Shown: positions 1-5,933, counted from the first letter of the stretch. The stretch is 7,011 bases of DNA from Gemmatimonadota bacterium (GCA_003221075.1 QHUF01000258.1:1-7011); one strand, 5' to 3'. The notes: a model not told the origin generated them from the letters alone. Translations and numbers: made by a program.

Positions 1-1063
1 CGCCGTCCAGCCCGGCCGCGAGCTGTACCGCGAGGGCCAGGTACGGGTTCGCCGATGGATCAGGCATTCGCAGCTCGCAGCGGGTGCCGACGCCGCGGCG
101 GTCGGGGATGCGGACCAGCGGGGACCGGTTGCGCATCGACCAGGCCACGTTGGTCGGGGCCTCGTAACCCGGAACCAGGCGCTTGTAGCTATTGACGAGC
201 GGATTCGTGACCGCGCAGAAGCCGCGGGCGTGCGTCAGGAGCCCCGCGATATAGCTCAGCGCTACCGGAGACAGCTCCCACTTCGCCTTGGGATCGTGGA
301 ACGCGTTCGCCCCCTTCCGGAACAGCGACTGGTGGGTGTGCATCCCCGAGCCGTTCTGGCCGAAGATCGGCTTGGGCATGAACGTCGCGAGAAACCCGTG
401 CCGGTACGCGACGTTTCGGACTATGAATCGAAATGTCGCAAGGTTGTCGGCGGTCTCGAGGGCCTCGGCGTAGCGGAAGTCGATCTCGTGCTGCCCCGGC
501 GCCACTTCGTGATGCCCCGCCTCGACTTCGAACCCCATCGCGACGAGATCTTTCACGATCAGCCGGCGAATCTCCTCGGCACGATCGACTGGCGTCTGGT
601 CGAAGTAGCCACCGTGATCGTGTGTGATCGTCGTTGGCTCTCCGTCCGCATCCAATTGAAAGATGAAGAACTCGGCCTCAACCCCGGCCATCATCTCGTA
701 GCCGAGCGTCTTCGCTTTGGCGATCTGGCGCTTCAGCGCCTGCCGCGTGCACCCAGCGAATGCCGAGCCGTCGGGGTTGTAGATGTCGCAGATCACGCGA
801 GCGACTTTGCCCGCCGCGTCACCGTTCGGCAGCACGCGGAAGGTGTCCAGATCGGGCCGCAGCACCATGTCCGATTCCTCGATCCGGACGAAACCCTCGA
901 TCGAAGAACCATCGAACATGATGTCGCCCTCGAGTGCCTTGTCGAACTGACTCTCGGGCACCTCCACATTCTTGTTGATGCCCAGAATGTCGGTGAACTG
1001 GAGGCGCAGGGAGCTGACGTCTTGTTTTTTTGCCGCTTCGAGGATTTCGCGTTTGGTTGTCAT
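1..1063 (-). CDS. glnA: Glutamine synthetase, class I alpha type (3' end beyond window)
   Basis: This gene encodes a glutamine synthetase (ATP, glutamate and ammonia to glutamine), expected to be a cytoplasmic dodecamer. The 354 visible residues cover the beta-grasp domain and most of the catalytic domain; roughly the last 90 residues lie past base 1. Visible motifs are FDGSSIEGFVRIEESDM (residues 50-66), metal ligands E129 and E131 (VEAEFF), E186 and E193 (HHEVAPGQHEID), the ATP-binding segment KPIFGQNGSGMHTHQS with H242, and NSYKRLVPGYEAP (291-303). It resembles Bacillus-type GSI-alpha throughout and lacks the ~25-residue insertion of the beta type. R60 aligns with B. subtilis Arg62, the residue for glutamine feedback inhibition, so direct feedback control is likely (inference). 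The ATG at 1063 is the start because the protein aligns from its first residues (TTKREIL). No Shine-Dalgarno is visible before it; an inverted repeat ends 10 nt upstream. It lies 84 bp downstream of the beta-type glnA on the same strand, probably on one transcript. Near the start is an A7 run (GCA AAA AAA CAA). Confidence 0.95.
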   Translation of the reverse strand, partial: MTTKREILEAAKKQDVSSLRLQFTDILGINKNVEVPESQFDKALEGDIMFDGSSIEGFVRIEESDMVLRPDLDTFRVLPNGDAAGKVARVICDIYNPDGSAFAGCTRQALKRQIAKAKTLGYEMMAGVEAEFFIFQLDADGEPTTITHDHGGYFDQTPVDRAEEIRRLIVKDLVAMGFEVEAGHHEVAPGQHEIDFRYAEALETADNLATFRFIVRNVAYRHGFLATFMPKPIFGQNGSGMHTHQSLFRKGANAFHDPKAKWELSPVALSYIAGLLTHARGFCAVTNPLVNSYKRLVPGYEAPTNVAWSMRNRSPLVRIPDRRGVGTRCELRMPDPSANPYLALAVQLAAGLDG

Positions 1064-1073
1064 GTGAAGTAAT

Positions 1074-1140
1074 GGCGGCAACGGGCGGCAAAAGGCGGCA
1101 ACGGAATCACCATTGCCGCCCGATGCCGCCTGTTGCCGCC
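1074..1140. repeat. Phased inverted repeat: six GGCGGCA heptamers between two glnA genes
   Basis: Two 31-bp arms (1074-1104 and 1110-1140) flank a 5-nt centre; 26 of 31 positions pair. Each arm holds three copies of GGCGGCA or its complement. Copies start at 1074, 1084 and 1094 on the plus strand, and the complements start at 1114, 1124 and 1134, so within each arm they are exactly 10 bp apart. In RNA from the glnA transcript this can fold into a long hairpin. On the minus strand no T run follows, so it is not a standard intrinsic terminator. It fills most of the gap between the beta-type stop and the alpha-type start. It may be a REP-like element, an RNA structure that tunes the downstream gene, or a multi-site operator; the sequence does not decide between these. 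Confidence 0.85.
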
Positions 1141-1147
1141 CTAGTTG

Positions 1148-2617
1148 TCAGGCGTCGTAATACAGGAAGAACTCATAGGGATGCGGGCGCAACGCAACGG
1201 CGTCCACATCCTTGACTCGCTTCATTTTGAGCCAGGTGTCGATGAGGTCCTGCGTGAAGACACCGCCTTCGAGCAGGAACGCATGGTCGGCCTCCAGGGC
1301 TTGCAGCGACTCGAGGAGACTTCCCGGCGTGTTCTTGACGTGCTTCCGCTCTTCCGGTTCCAGCTCGTACAGGTCCACGTCCATCGGCTTGGGCGGCTCG
1401 ATCTTGTTTTTGATGCCGTCGAGACCCGCCATGAGCAGCGCGGCGAACGTGAGGTACGGGTTGGCCGATGGATCCGGCGCCCGGAACTCGAGCCGCTTGG
1501 CCTTCGGCGAGGTCGAATACATCGGGATGCGGCAAATCGCCGAGCGGTTGCGCTGCGAGTAAATCAGGTTGATCGGCGCCTCATAGCCCGGTACGAGCCG
1601 GCGGTAGCTGTTCGTCGTCGGGGCCGCAAAGGCAAGCAGGGCAGCCGCGTGCTTGATCAGCCCGCCGATGTACCACCGCGCCGAATCTGAAATCAGCGCG
1701 TACCCGTTCTTGTCGAAGAACAGGTTGTTCGTGCCGTTCCACAAGCTCATGTGCACGTGCATCCCAGAGCCGTTGTCGCCGAACATCGGCTTCGGCATGA
1801 ACGTCGCCGTGTAGCCGTTCGCCGCGCACACGTTCTTGACGATGTACTTGTACATCATGACCTGGTCCGCCATGCGCATCAGCGTGTTGTACCGCATGTC
1901 GATCTCGGTTTGGCCCGCCGTACCGACCTCATGGTGGTGGACTTCCACCTCGATGCCCGACGCGATCATCGCCAGCATGATCTTGGAGCGCAGATCCTGG
2001 AGCCGGTCGGTCGGTGGCACCGGGAAGTAGCCCTCCTTGTGGCGCGGCCGGTGGCCCAGGTTGGCCGCTCCGTTCGTGCCGGAGTTCCAGATGCCTTCTT
2101 CCGAATCGATGTGGTAATAGCCCTCGTGCGCGTTCTGGTCGAAGCGCACGGAGTTGAAGATGTAGAACTCCGCCTCCGGTCCGAAATACGCCGTCGTGGC
2201 GACGCCACTCTTCTTCAGAAACGCTTCGGCTTTGCGGGCTACATAGCGCGGATCGCGGGAGTAGGGCTCGCGGGTGATGGGATCGACGACGTCGCAGGTG
2301 AGCGAGAGCGTCGGGACCTGCAGGCACGGATCCACGAAAGCGCTGGCCGGATCCGGCAGCAGCAGCATGTCGCTCTCGTTGATTGCCTGAAAGCCGCGGA
2401 TCGACGAGCCGTCAAATCCCAAGCCGTCGGTGAACGTATCTTCCTCGAGCTCCTTCAACGGAATCGAGAAATGCTGCCAGGTGCCGGGCAGATCCGTGAA
2501 CCGCACGTCCACGATCTGTACTCCTGCTTCCTTGGCGCGGCGGATCACATCCGCCGGCGACGTACCGGCGGCTGCTTTCGCACCGGCGCCGACGCTGGGT
2601 TCCAGCGTTGCTGTCAT
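1148..2617 (-). CDS. glnA: Glutamine synthetase, class I beta type, with adenylylation-type site
   Basis: A complete 489-residue glutamine synthetase, close to the usual ~470 residues plus an Ala/Gly-rich N-terminal extension of about 18. Motifs in order: FDGSSIRGFQAINESDM (68-84), metal ligands E148 and E150 (GPEAEFYIF), the beta-type insertion (about 155-200, including EGIWNSGTNGAANLGHRP and KEGYFPVPPTD), E230 and E238, KPMFGDNGSGMHVHMS with H287, NSYRRLVPGYEAP (336-348), RNRSA (357-361) and LEFRAPDPSANPY. Residues 405-417, KIEPPKPMDVDLY, match the GSI adenylylation signature except that V replaces the usual R/K before DLY; Y417 would be the tyrosine modified by GlnE (inference). The ATG at 2617 is chosen because AAGGAG lies 10 nt upstream and an upstream in-frame ATG at 2704 falls inside the promoter. 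It has its own promoter, and the alpha-type glnA follows it. Confidence 0.96.
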   Translation of the reverse strand: MTATLEPSVGAGAKAAAGTSPADVIRRAKEAGVQIVDVRFTDLPGTWQHFSIPLKELEEDTFTDGLGFDGSSIRGFQAINESDMLLLPDPASAFVDPCLQVPTLSLTCDVVDPITREPYSRDPRYVARKAEAFLKKSGVATTAYFGPEAEFYIFNSVRFDQNAHEGYYHIDSEEGIWNSGTNGAANLGHRPRHKEGYFPVPPTDRLQDLRSKIMLAMIASGIEVEVHHHEVGTAGQTEIDMRYNTLMRMADQVMMYKYIVKNVCAANGYTATFMPKPMFGDNGSGMHVHMSLWNGTNNLFFDKNGYALISDSARWYIGGLIKHAAALLAFAAPTTNSYRRLVPGYEAPINLIYSQRNRSAICRIPMYSTSPKAKRLEFRAPDPSANPYLTFAALLMAGLDGIKNKIEPPKPMDVDLYELEPEERKHVKNTPGSLLESLQALEADHAFLLEGGVFTQDLIDTWLKMKRVKDVDAVALRPHPYEFFLYYDA

Positions 2618-2627
2618 TGAGTGGGGT

Positions 2628-2633
2628 CTCCTT
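2628..2633 (-). promoter_or_regulatory. Ribosome binding site of beta-type glnA
   Basis: On the minus strand AAGGAG (within GGAAGGAGACC) lies 10 nt before the ATG at 2617. It supports 2617 as the start over the longer in-frame reading from 2704. Confidence 0.75.
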
Positions 2634-2675
2634 CCCGAGTCCATGAGATGCTTTGCAAGCGGCGGGCCATACGGG

Positions 2676-2704
2676 AAGCTAGACTGCCTATGGGGAAGTG
2701 TCAA
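2676..2704 (-). promoter_or_regulatory. Sigma-70-type promoter of the glnA pair
   Basis: On the minus strand a perfect -35 TTGACA (2704-2699) is followed by a 17-bp spacer and a weak -10 TAGCTT (2681-2676). Transcription would start near 2669 and give a leader of about 50 nt with the Shine-Dalgarno near its end. I saw no sigma-54 (GG-N10-GC) element between here and 2798. Confidence 0.65.
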
Positions 2705-2760
2705 GAAATCAGTGCACGAACTGCAAGAAAAATCGGCTGAGAGGCTGTTTACCGTGTGGA

Positions 2761-2789
2761 AATGTGCAAACTGTTCGCTCGAATGTGCA
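2761..2789. repeat. Direct repeat AATGTGCA, 21 bp apart, upstream of glnA promoter
   Basis: AATGTGCA occurs at 2761-2768 and at 2782-2789, start to start 21 bp, or two helical turns. The pair lies about 57-90 bp upstream of the -35 of the glnA promoter and just past the stop of the 81-residue gene. A further GTGCA is at 2712-2716. It could be an activator or repressor site, but two 8-mers can recur by chance. Confidence 0.3.
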
Positions 2790-2798
2790 GCATATCCG

Positions 2799-3044
2799 CT
2801 ACAGCGCCTCCACGAAGTGCAACAACTCCACCGCTGAAAACTCGGCGAACCGTTCCTGAATGTCCTTCTCCTTCCATTCGAGGAAGATCCAGCCCGTCAC
2901 CTTATGGAGCTGCCCGCTCACGAAGTGGATCCTCCCGCGCACCGCGCCCAGGGACGTATCGGGCTGGCCTTCGAGATAGACGTCCCAGCGTTGCTCGCCG
3001 CGCTTCAGCTCCCCCATGTGTTTGCCGTACTCGGTGCTCGCCAT
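2799..3044 (-). CDS. Unrecognised 81-residue protein
   Basis: I do not recognise the family. The product is soluble by composition, with no signal peptide or membrane segment and no cysteine. The middle (about residues 19-60) alternates in a beta-strand-like way (RWDVYLEG, AVRGRIHFVSG, VTGWIFLEW), and the end is helical and acidic (KDIQERFAEFSAVELLHFVEAL region). It has four tryptophan/tyrosine-rich strand segments and normal coding composition, which makes it look like a real gene rather than a shadow. The start is the ATG at 3044; M10 (ATG at 3017) is an alternative. There is no good Shine-Dalgarno, but a -10-like TAGAGT ends 8 nt before the ATG, so the message may have almost no leader. 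It is divergent from the zinc-ribbon gene at 3105 and 181 bp upstream of beta-type glnA on the same strand. The regular charged and aromatic pattern suggests a small binding or regulatory protein, but no function is assigned. Confidence 0.75.
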   Translation of the reverse strand: MASTEYGKHMGELKRGEQRWDVYLEGQPDTSLGAVRGRIHFVSGQLHKVTGWIFLEWKEKDIQERFAEFSAVELLHFVEAL

Positions 3045-3104
3045 GGGGCCCTACTCTACCGGCTTTCCTGACTGCCGCCAGCCCGCGTTACATTCCTCCA
3101 GCCT
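3045..3104. promoter_or_regulatory. Divergent promoter region, short leaders both ways
   Basis: These 60 bp separate two divergent genes. On the plus strand a -10-like TACATT (3089-3094) lies 10 nt before the ATG at 3105, with no clear -35. On the minus strand TAGAGT (3058-3053) lies 8 nt before the ATG at 3044, with a weak CTGGCG 17 bp further up. Neither start has a good Shine-Dalgarno. Both messages would therefore be leaderless or nearly so. The boxes are short and the case is only moderate. Confidence 0.4.
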
Positions 3105-3806
3105 ATGACCTGTCACGCATGCGGCGCACAACTTTCCTCCACGGCGCGGTTCTGTCACAAGTGCGGCGCCGCGATAGCCACCGCCGGAGGCACAGCCACT
3201 GGATGGCGTGGCGGCCTCCCGTGGGCGCTCGCCGGCGCGGCACTGGGTGCCCTGGTCGCGGTGGTCGCGATGCGCTCCAGCGCAGCGCCCGAACGGAGCG
3301 ACCAACCGGTTGCGCCGTTCGCGAGCAGCGGCGGCGGTGTACGGCCGCCCGACATCAGCCAGATGTCACCGGAAGAGCGCGCGAACCGCTTGTTCAATCG
3401 CGTTATGATGCTGGCCGAGGCCGGCAAGACCGACAGCGTGCAGTTCTTCCTGCCGATGGCGCTCGGCGCGTACGCCCAGCTGCCTCAGCTCGACGCCGAT
3501 GCGCGCTACCACGTCGGCTTGCTGCAGCTCGCCGGCGGGGACGCCAACGGGGCACTCGCCCAGGCCGATACCATCCGGCAAGCGAGCCCCACACATCTCT
3601 TCATTTATGTGCTGCGTGCGCACGCGTACCAGGCGCTGCGTAACGTCCCGGAAGAACGGCGCGCGTATGCCGACTTCTTGCGTAACGAGGCCGCCGAGTT
3701 GGCCCGGAAGCGGCCGGAATACGGCCAGGATGCGCACCTCGACGCGCTGACGAGCTTCCATGCAGAGGCCGAGCGCCAGGCCCGGAGCCGAAGCGGGACC
3801 TCATGA
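3105..3806 (+). CDS. Zinc-ribbon, single-membrane-span protein with TPR-like domain
   Basis: The 233-residue product begins with a zinc ribbon: MTCHACG and FCHKCG, with C3, C6, C17 and C20 as the four ligands. A Gly/Trp linker leads to one hydrophobic segment at about residues 39-56 (LPWALAGAALGALVAVVAM), then a Ser/Pro/Gly-rich linker (58-88). The C-terminal part (about 90-228) is helical and TPR-like, with YHVGLLQLAGGDANGALAQA (135-154) and YVLRAHAYQALRNVPEERRA (168-187). A cytoplasmic ribbon with the TPR part outside the membrane, or a similar anchored scaffold, is plausible but unproven. The ATG at 3105 is required to keep the first CxxC pair. Its stop overlaps the mqnD-like start as ATGA, which implies translational coupling. 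No enzyme function is visible, and the role in the operon is unknown. Confidence 0.88.
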   Translation: MTCHACGAQLSSTARFCHKCGAAIATAGGTATGWRGGLPWALAGAALGALVAVVAMRSSAAPERSDQPVAPFASSGGGVRPPDISQMSPEERANRLFNRVMMLAEAGKTDSVQFFLPMALGAYAQLPQLDADARYHVGLLQLAGGDANGALAQADTIRQASPTHLFIYVLRAHAYQALRNVPEERRAYADFLRNEAAELARKRPEYGQDAHLDALTSFHAEAERQARSRSGTS

Positions 3807-4666
3807 CCGCGACCGCTCCCCGCGCGATCCACGTTGCCCACAGTCCCGACGCCGATGATGCGTTCATGTTCTGGGCCATGGCAGCGGGCAAGATCGACAC
3901 GGGCGGGCGCCACTACGTCCACGAGCTGGGCGATATCGAAAGCCTCAACCGGCGCGCCTTGGCGGGTGAGTTGGAGGTGACTGCCGTCTCGCTGCACGCC
4001 TACGCGTACCTCGCCGACCGCTATGCCTTGCTCGCGCACGGCGCCAGCATCGGCGATCGCTACGGCCCGCGCATCGTGGCTCGGGAGGTCTCGCCGGCCG
4101 ATCCACGGAAGGCGCTGGCCGGACGCCTGGTCGCCGTGCCCGGAGAGCTCACGACCGCATTTCTCGCGCTGCGGCTCTATCAACCAGCGGCCCGCCATGT
4201 CGTCGTCGCGTTCGATCAGATCGAAGACTTCGTCGCCACCGGAAAGGCCGACGCGGGCCTCCTCATTCACGAGGGTCAGCTCACGTTCGCCGACCGAGGA
4301 CTGCACCTTTGGGCAGACATGGGTGAATGGTGGTATCAGCAGACTCGGCTTCCGCTGCCGCTGGGCGGCAACGTTGTCCGGCGCGACCTCGGCGCTGATC
4401 TGATGCGCGCGATTGCACGTGATCTGAAAGCGAGCATCGAGTATGGGCTGGCCCACCGAGTCGAGGCGCTGCGACATGCGCAGGGCTTCAGCCGCGGTCT
4501 CGACGCCGCGCGTACCGACCGGTTCGTCGGCATGTACGTGAACGCCTACACAGTCGACTACGGCGAGCTTGGACGTCGCGCGGTCGGTGAATTGTTGACC
4601 CGTGCCCATGCGGCTCATCTCATTCCTGCCGCCGTAGACCTGGCGTTCGTTGCGGCCGATTCCTAG
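3803..4666 (+). CDS. mqnD: MqnD-like 1,4-dihydroxy-6-naphthoate synthase
   Basis: This 287-residue protein belongs to the MqnA/MqnD periplasmic-binding-like fold family. MqnD converts cyclic de-hypoxanthine futalosine to 1,4-dihydroxy-6-naphthoate in the futalosine route to menaquinone, in the cytoplasm. Visible marks are HSPDADDAFMFWAM (13-26, the counterpart of the family's substrate-binding SPCPNDTF-like loop), LVAVPGELTTAFLALRLY (109-126), and DAGLLIHEGQLTF (150-162), where H156 fits the histidine proposed as catalytic base in Thermus MqnD. LPLPLGGNVVRRDL (183-196) also fits. There is no signal peptide, which argues against an exported transporter binding protein. The N-terminal loop differs from classical MqnD (SPDADD, not SPCPND), so a related MqnA/MqnD-family role cannot be excluded. 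The ATG overlaps the stop of the upstream gene by 4 bp, and the HD-GYP gene follows 30 bp later. No other menaquinone gene is in the window. Confidence 0.82.
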   Translation: MTATAPRAIHVAHSPDADDAFMFWAMAAGKIDTGGRHYVHELGDIESLNRRALAGELEVTAVSLHAYAYLADRYALLAHGASIGDRYGPRIVAREVSPADPRKALAGRLVAVPGELTTAFLALRLYQPAARHVVVAFDQIEDFVATGKADAGLLIHEGQLTFADRGLHLWADMGEWWYQQTRLPLPLGGNVVRRDLGADLMRAIARDLKASIEYGLAHRVEALRHAQGFSRGLDAARTDRFVGMYVNAYTVDYGELGRRAVGELLTRAHAAHLIPAAVDLAFVAADS

Positions 4667-4683
4667 TTTGGCCTTGGCTTCTC

Positions 4684-4690
4684 AAGGAGA
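4684..4690 (+). promoter_or_regulatory. Ribosome binding site that sets a TTG start
   Basis: AAGGAGA lies 6 nt before the TTG at 4697 and 18 bp after the mqnD-like stop. This strong site decides the TTG start of the HD-GYP response regulator; no ATG occurs near the expected N-terminus of the receiver domain. Confidence 0.8.
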
Positions 4691-4696
4691 ATCGGC

Positions 4697-5770
4697 TTGA
4701 CCGCTCCGCCGGGAATCGTCACCGTCCTCGTGGTCGATGACGAGGAGCCGATCCGGAATGCGCTGAGGAAATACCTGAAGCAGCAACAGTTCGAGGTGTT
4801 TGCGGCGAGCTCGGCCGACGAAGCGCTGCAGCAGCTGCGCCTCCATAAGATCTCCCTGATGTTGTCCGATATCCGTATGCCCGGCACGAGCGGCGTGGAC
4901 CTCGTGCCCCAGGCGCTCGAGATCGAGCCCGACCTCGCCATCCTGATGCTGACCGCCGTCAACGACGCCACCAGCGCGGCGCTGTGCATGCAGCGCGGTG
5001 CGATGGACTATCTCACCAAGCCGATCGAGCTTGCCGACCTGGGCCGCGCCGTCCAGCGCGCGCTCAAGCGCCGCGAGATGCATCTCGAGAATCGCCATCT
5101 GAACCAGTGGCTGAAGGAAGAGGTCACGACGCGGACTGCAGAGCTGCAGCGCGAGCGACATCGGATGGAGCGCGTTTCGACCGCGACACTCGAAGTGCTC
5201 GTCAACGCCCTCGAGGCAAAGGACCCCTATTTACGGGGTCATTCGGCGCGAGTGGCGGACCTGTCCGCAAATATTGCGACTGAGATGGGACTGTCCGAAG
5301 AAGTGATTGACCACGTTCGGATGGCAGGCCGGCTCCACGATCTCGGCAAGATCGGGACGCGCGACGCGGTGGTTAATAAGGAAGGGCCGCTCACGCCCGA
5401 AGAATTCGAGCATGTGAAACAGCACGTCATCATCGGTGCCCAGATTCTCTCACCGCTTTCTCACCTGGGCCACATCGTGGCCATGGTGAAGAGCCATCAC
5501 GAGCGCTTCGATGGCAGTGGCTATCCCGATGGATTGCGCGGCGAGGAGGTACCGCTGGGGGGAAGAGTGATCGCCGCGGCAGAGGTCTATGACGCGCTCA
5601 CGACGGCGCGGCCCTATCAAAAAAAAATGACGCCCGAGCAGGCGGTCGAGCGGATGGCGGATCTCTCCGGCACCGTTCTCGACCCCAAGGTATACGACGC
5701 GTTGGTCAGAATTGTCGGCCGCAGGCAGACGCTGGTGTTCCTCGACGAGGACGTCGGACCCGCCATCTAG
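4697..5770 (+). CDS. Response regulator with HD-GYP domain (c-di-GMP phosphodiesterase type)
   Basis: The 357-residue protein has a receiver domain (about 7-122) and an HD-GYP domain (about 160-345), joined by a helical segment rich in Glu and Arg. Receiver residues: D14 and D15 of the acidic pair, D58 as phosphorylation site (SDIRMPGTSG), T86 and K108. HD-GYP residues: E173 and H182 (EAKDPYLRGHS), H214-D215 and K218 (LHDLGKIG), H243, H267-H268, and HHERFDGSGYPDG (267-279). The family hydrolyses cyclic di-GMP using two or three metals, so phosphorylation probably controls c-di-GMP breakdown. In VIAAAEVYDAL (291-301) E296 stands where the family usually has Asp; this may change metal binding. 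The TTG start is set by a strong Shine-Dalgarno. Codons 309-310 lie in an A9 run (5619-5627). No histidine kinase gene is adjacent. It is probably the last gene of the operon starting at 3105. Confidence 0.93.
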   Translation: MTAPPGIVTVLVVDDEEPIRNALRKYLKQQQFEVFAASSADEALQQLRLHKISLMLSDIRMPGTSGVDLVPQALEIEPDLAILMLTAVNDATSAALCMQRGAMDYLTKPIELADLGRAVQRALKRREMHLENRHLNQWLKEEVTTRTAELQRERHRMERVSTATLEVLVNALEAKDPYLRGHSARVADLSANIATEMGLSEEVIDHVRMAGRLHDLGKIGTRDAVVNKEGPLTPEEFEHVKQHVIIGAQILSPLSHLGHIVAMVKSHHERFDGSGYPDGLRGEEVPLGGRVIAAAEVYDALTTARPYQKKMTPEQAVERMADLSGTVLDPKVYDALVRIVGRRQTLVFLDEDVGPAI

Positions 5771-5775
5771 AAAGA

Positions 5776-5809
5776 CCAAACCCCGGGGCGAAAAGCTCCC
5801 CGGGGTTGG
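5776..5809. terminator. GC-rich stem-loop, possibly bidirectional terminator
   Basis: The arms CCAAACCCCGGGG (5776-5788) and CCCCGGGGTTGG (5798-5809) pair with one bulged A around a 9-nt loop. It starts 5 bp after the HD-GYP stop. No T run follows on the plus strand. On the minus strand TTTGGTCTTT overlaps and follows the stem, so it could also end the pilin-like transcript coming from the other side. Confidence 0.6.
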
Positions 5810-5817
5810 CGGTCGGG

Positions 5818-5838
5818 CGAAGTGGCCGTCACACTTCG
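5818..5838. repeat. Small inverted repeat in convergent intergenic region
   Basis: CGAAGTG (5818-5824) and CACTTCG (5832-5838) form a perfect 7-bp stem with a 7-nt loop, 8 bp after the larger stem-loop. It lies between convergent genes and may assist termination. I see no gene in the rest of 5839-5933. Confidence 0.4.
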
Positions 5839-5933
5839 GCCGCGACCCTTCCATTCTGCGTCTTGCGATTTTACGTCCTGCATTGCATCCAGGTTTCACG
5901 AGATTAGATGCACCGACTCCAAGAACGGTTGCA

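Noticed and set aside
1025..1031. A7 run near the start of alpha-type glnA as a frameshift site
   Set aside because: The run is short, the encoded lysines fit the family, and a shift would only destroy the enzyme; no downstream structure supports programmed shifting.
230..1072. 280-residue plus-strand reading frame
   Set aside because: It is antisense to the alpha-type glutamine synthetase and has no recognisable domain.
1751..2620. 289-residue plus-strand reading frame opposite beta-type glnA
   Set aside because: It is antisense to a complete glutamine synthetase with all motifs; its Arg/His/Val-rich composition is typical of a shadow in GC-rich DNA.
2756..3643. 295-residue plus-strand reading frame
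   Set aside because: It crosses the 81-residue gene antisense and the zinc-ribbon gene out of frame; its product is Arg/Pro/Ala-rich with no domain.
4358..4372. GGCGGCAAC match to the intergenic repeat inside the mqnD-like gene
   Set aside because: It is a single coding copy (Gly-Gly-Asn) with no neighbouring copies, as expected by chance in GC-rich DNA.
3605..4618. 337-residue minus-strand reading frame
   Set aside because: It runs opposite the zinc-ribbon and mqnD-like genes, both of which have clear motifs.
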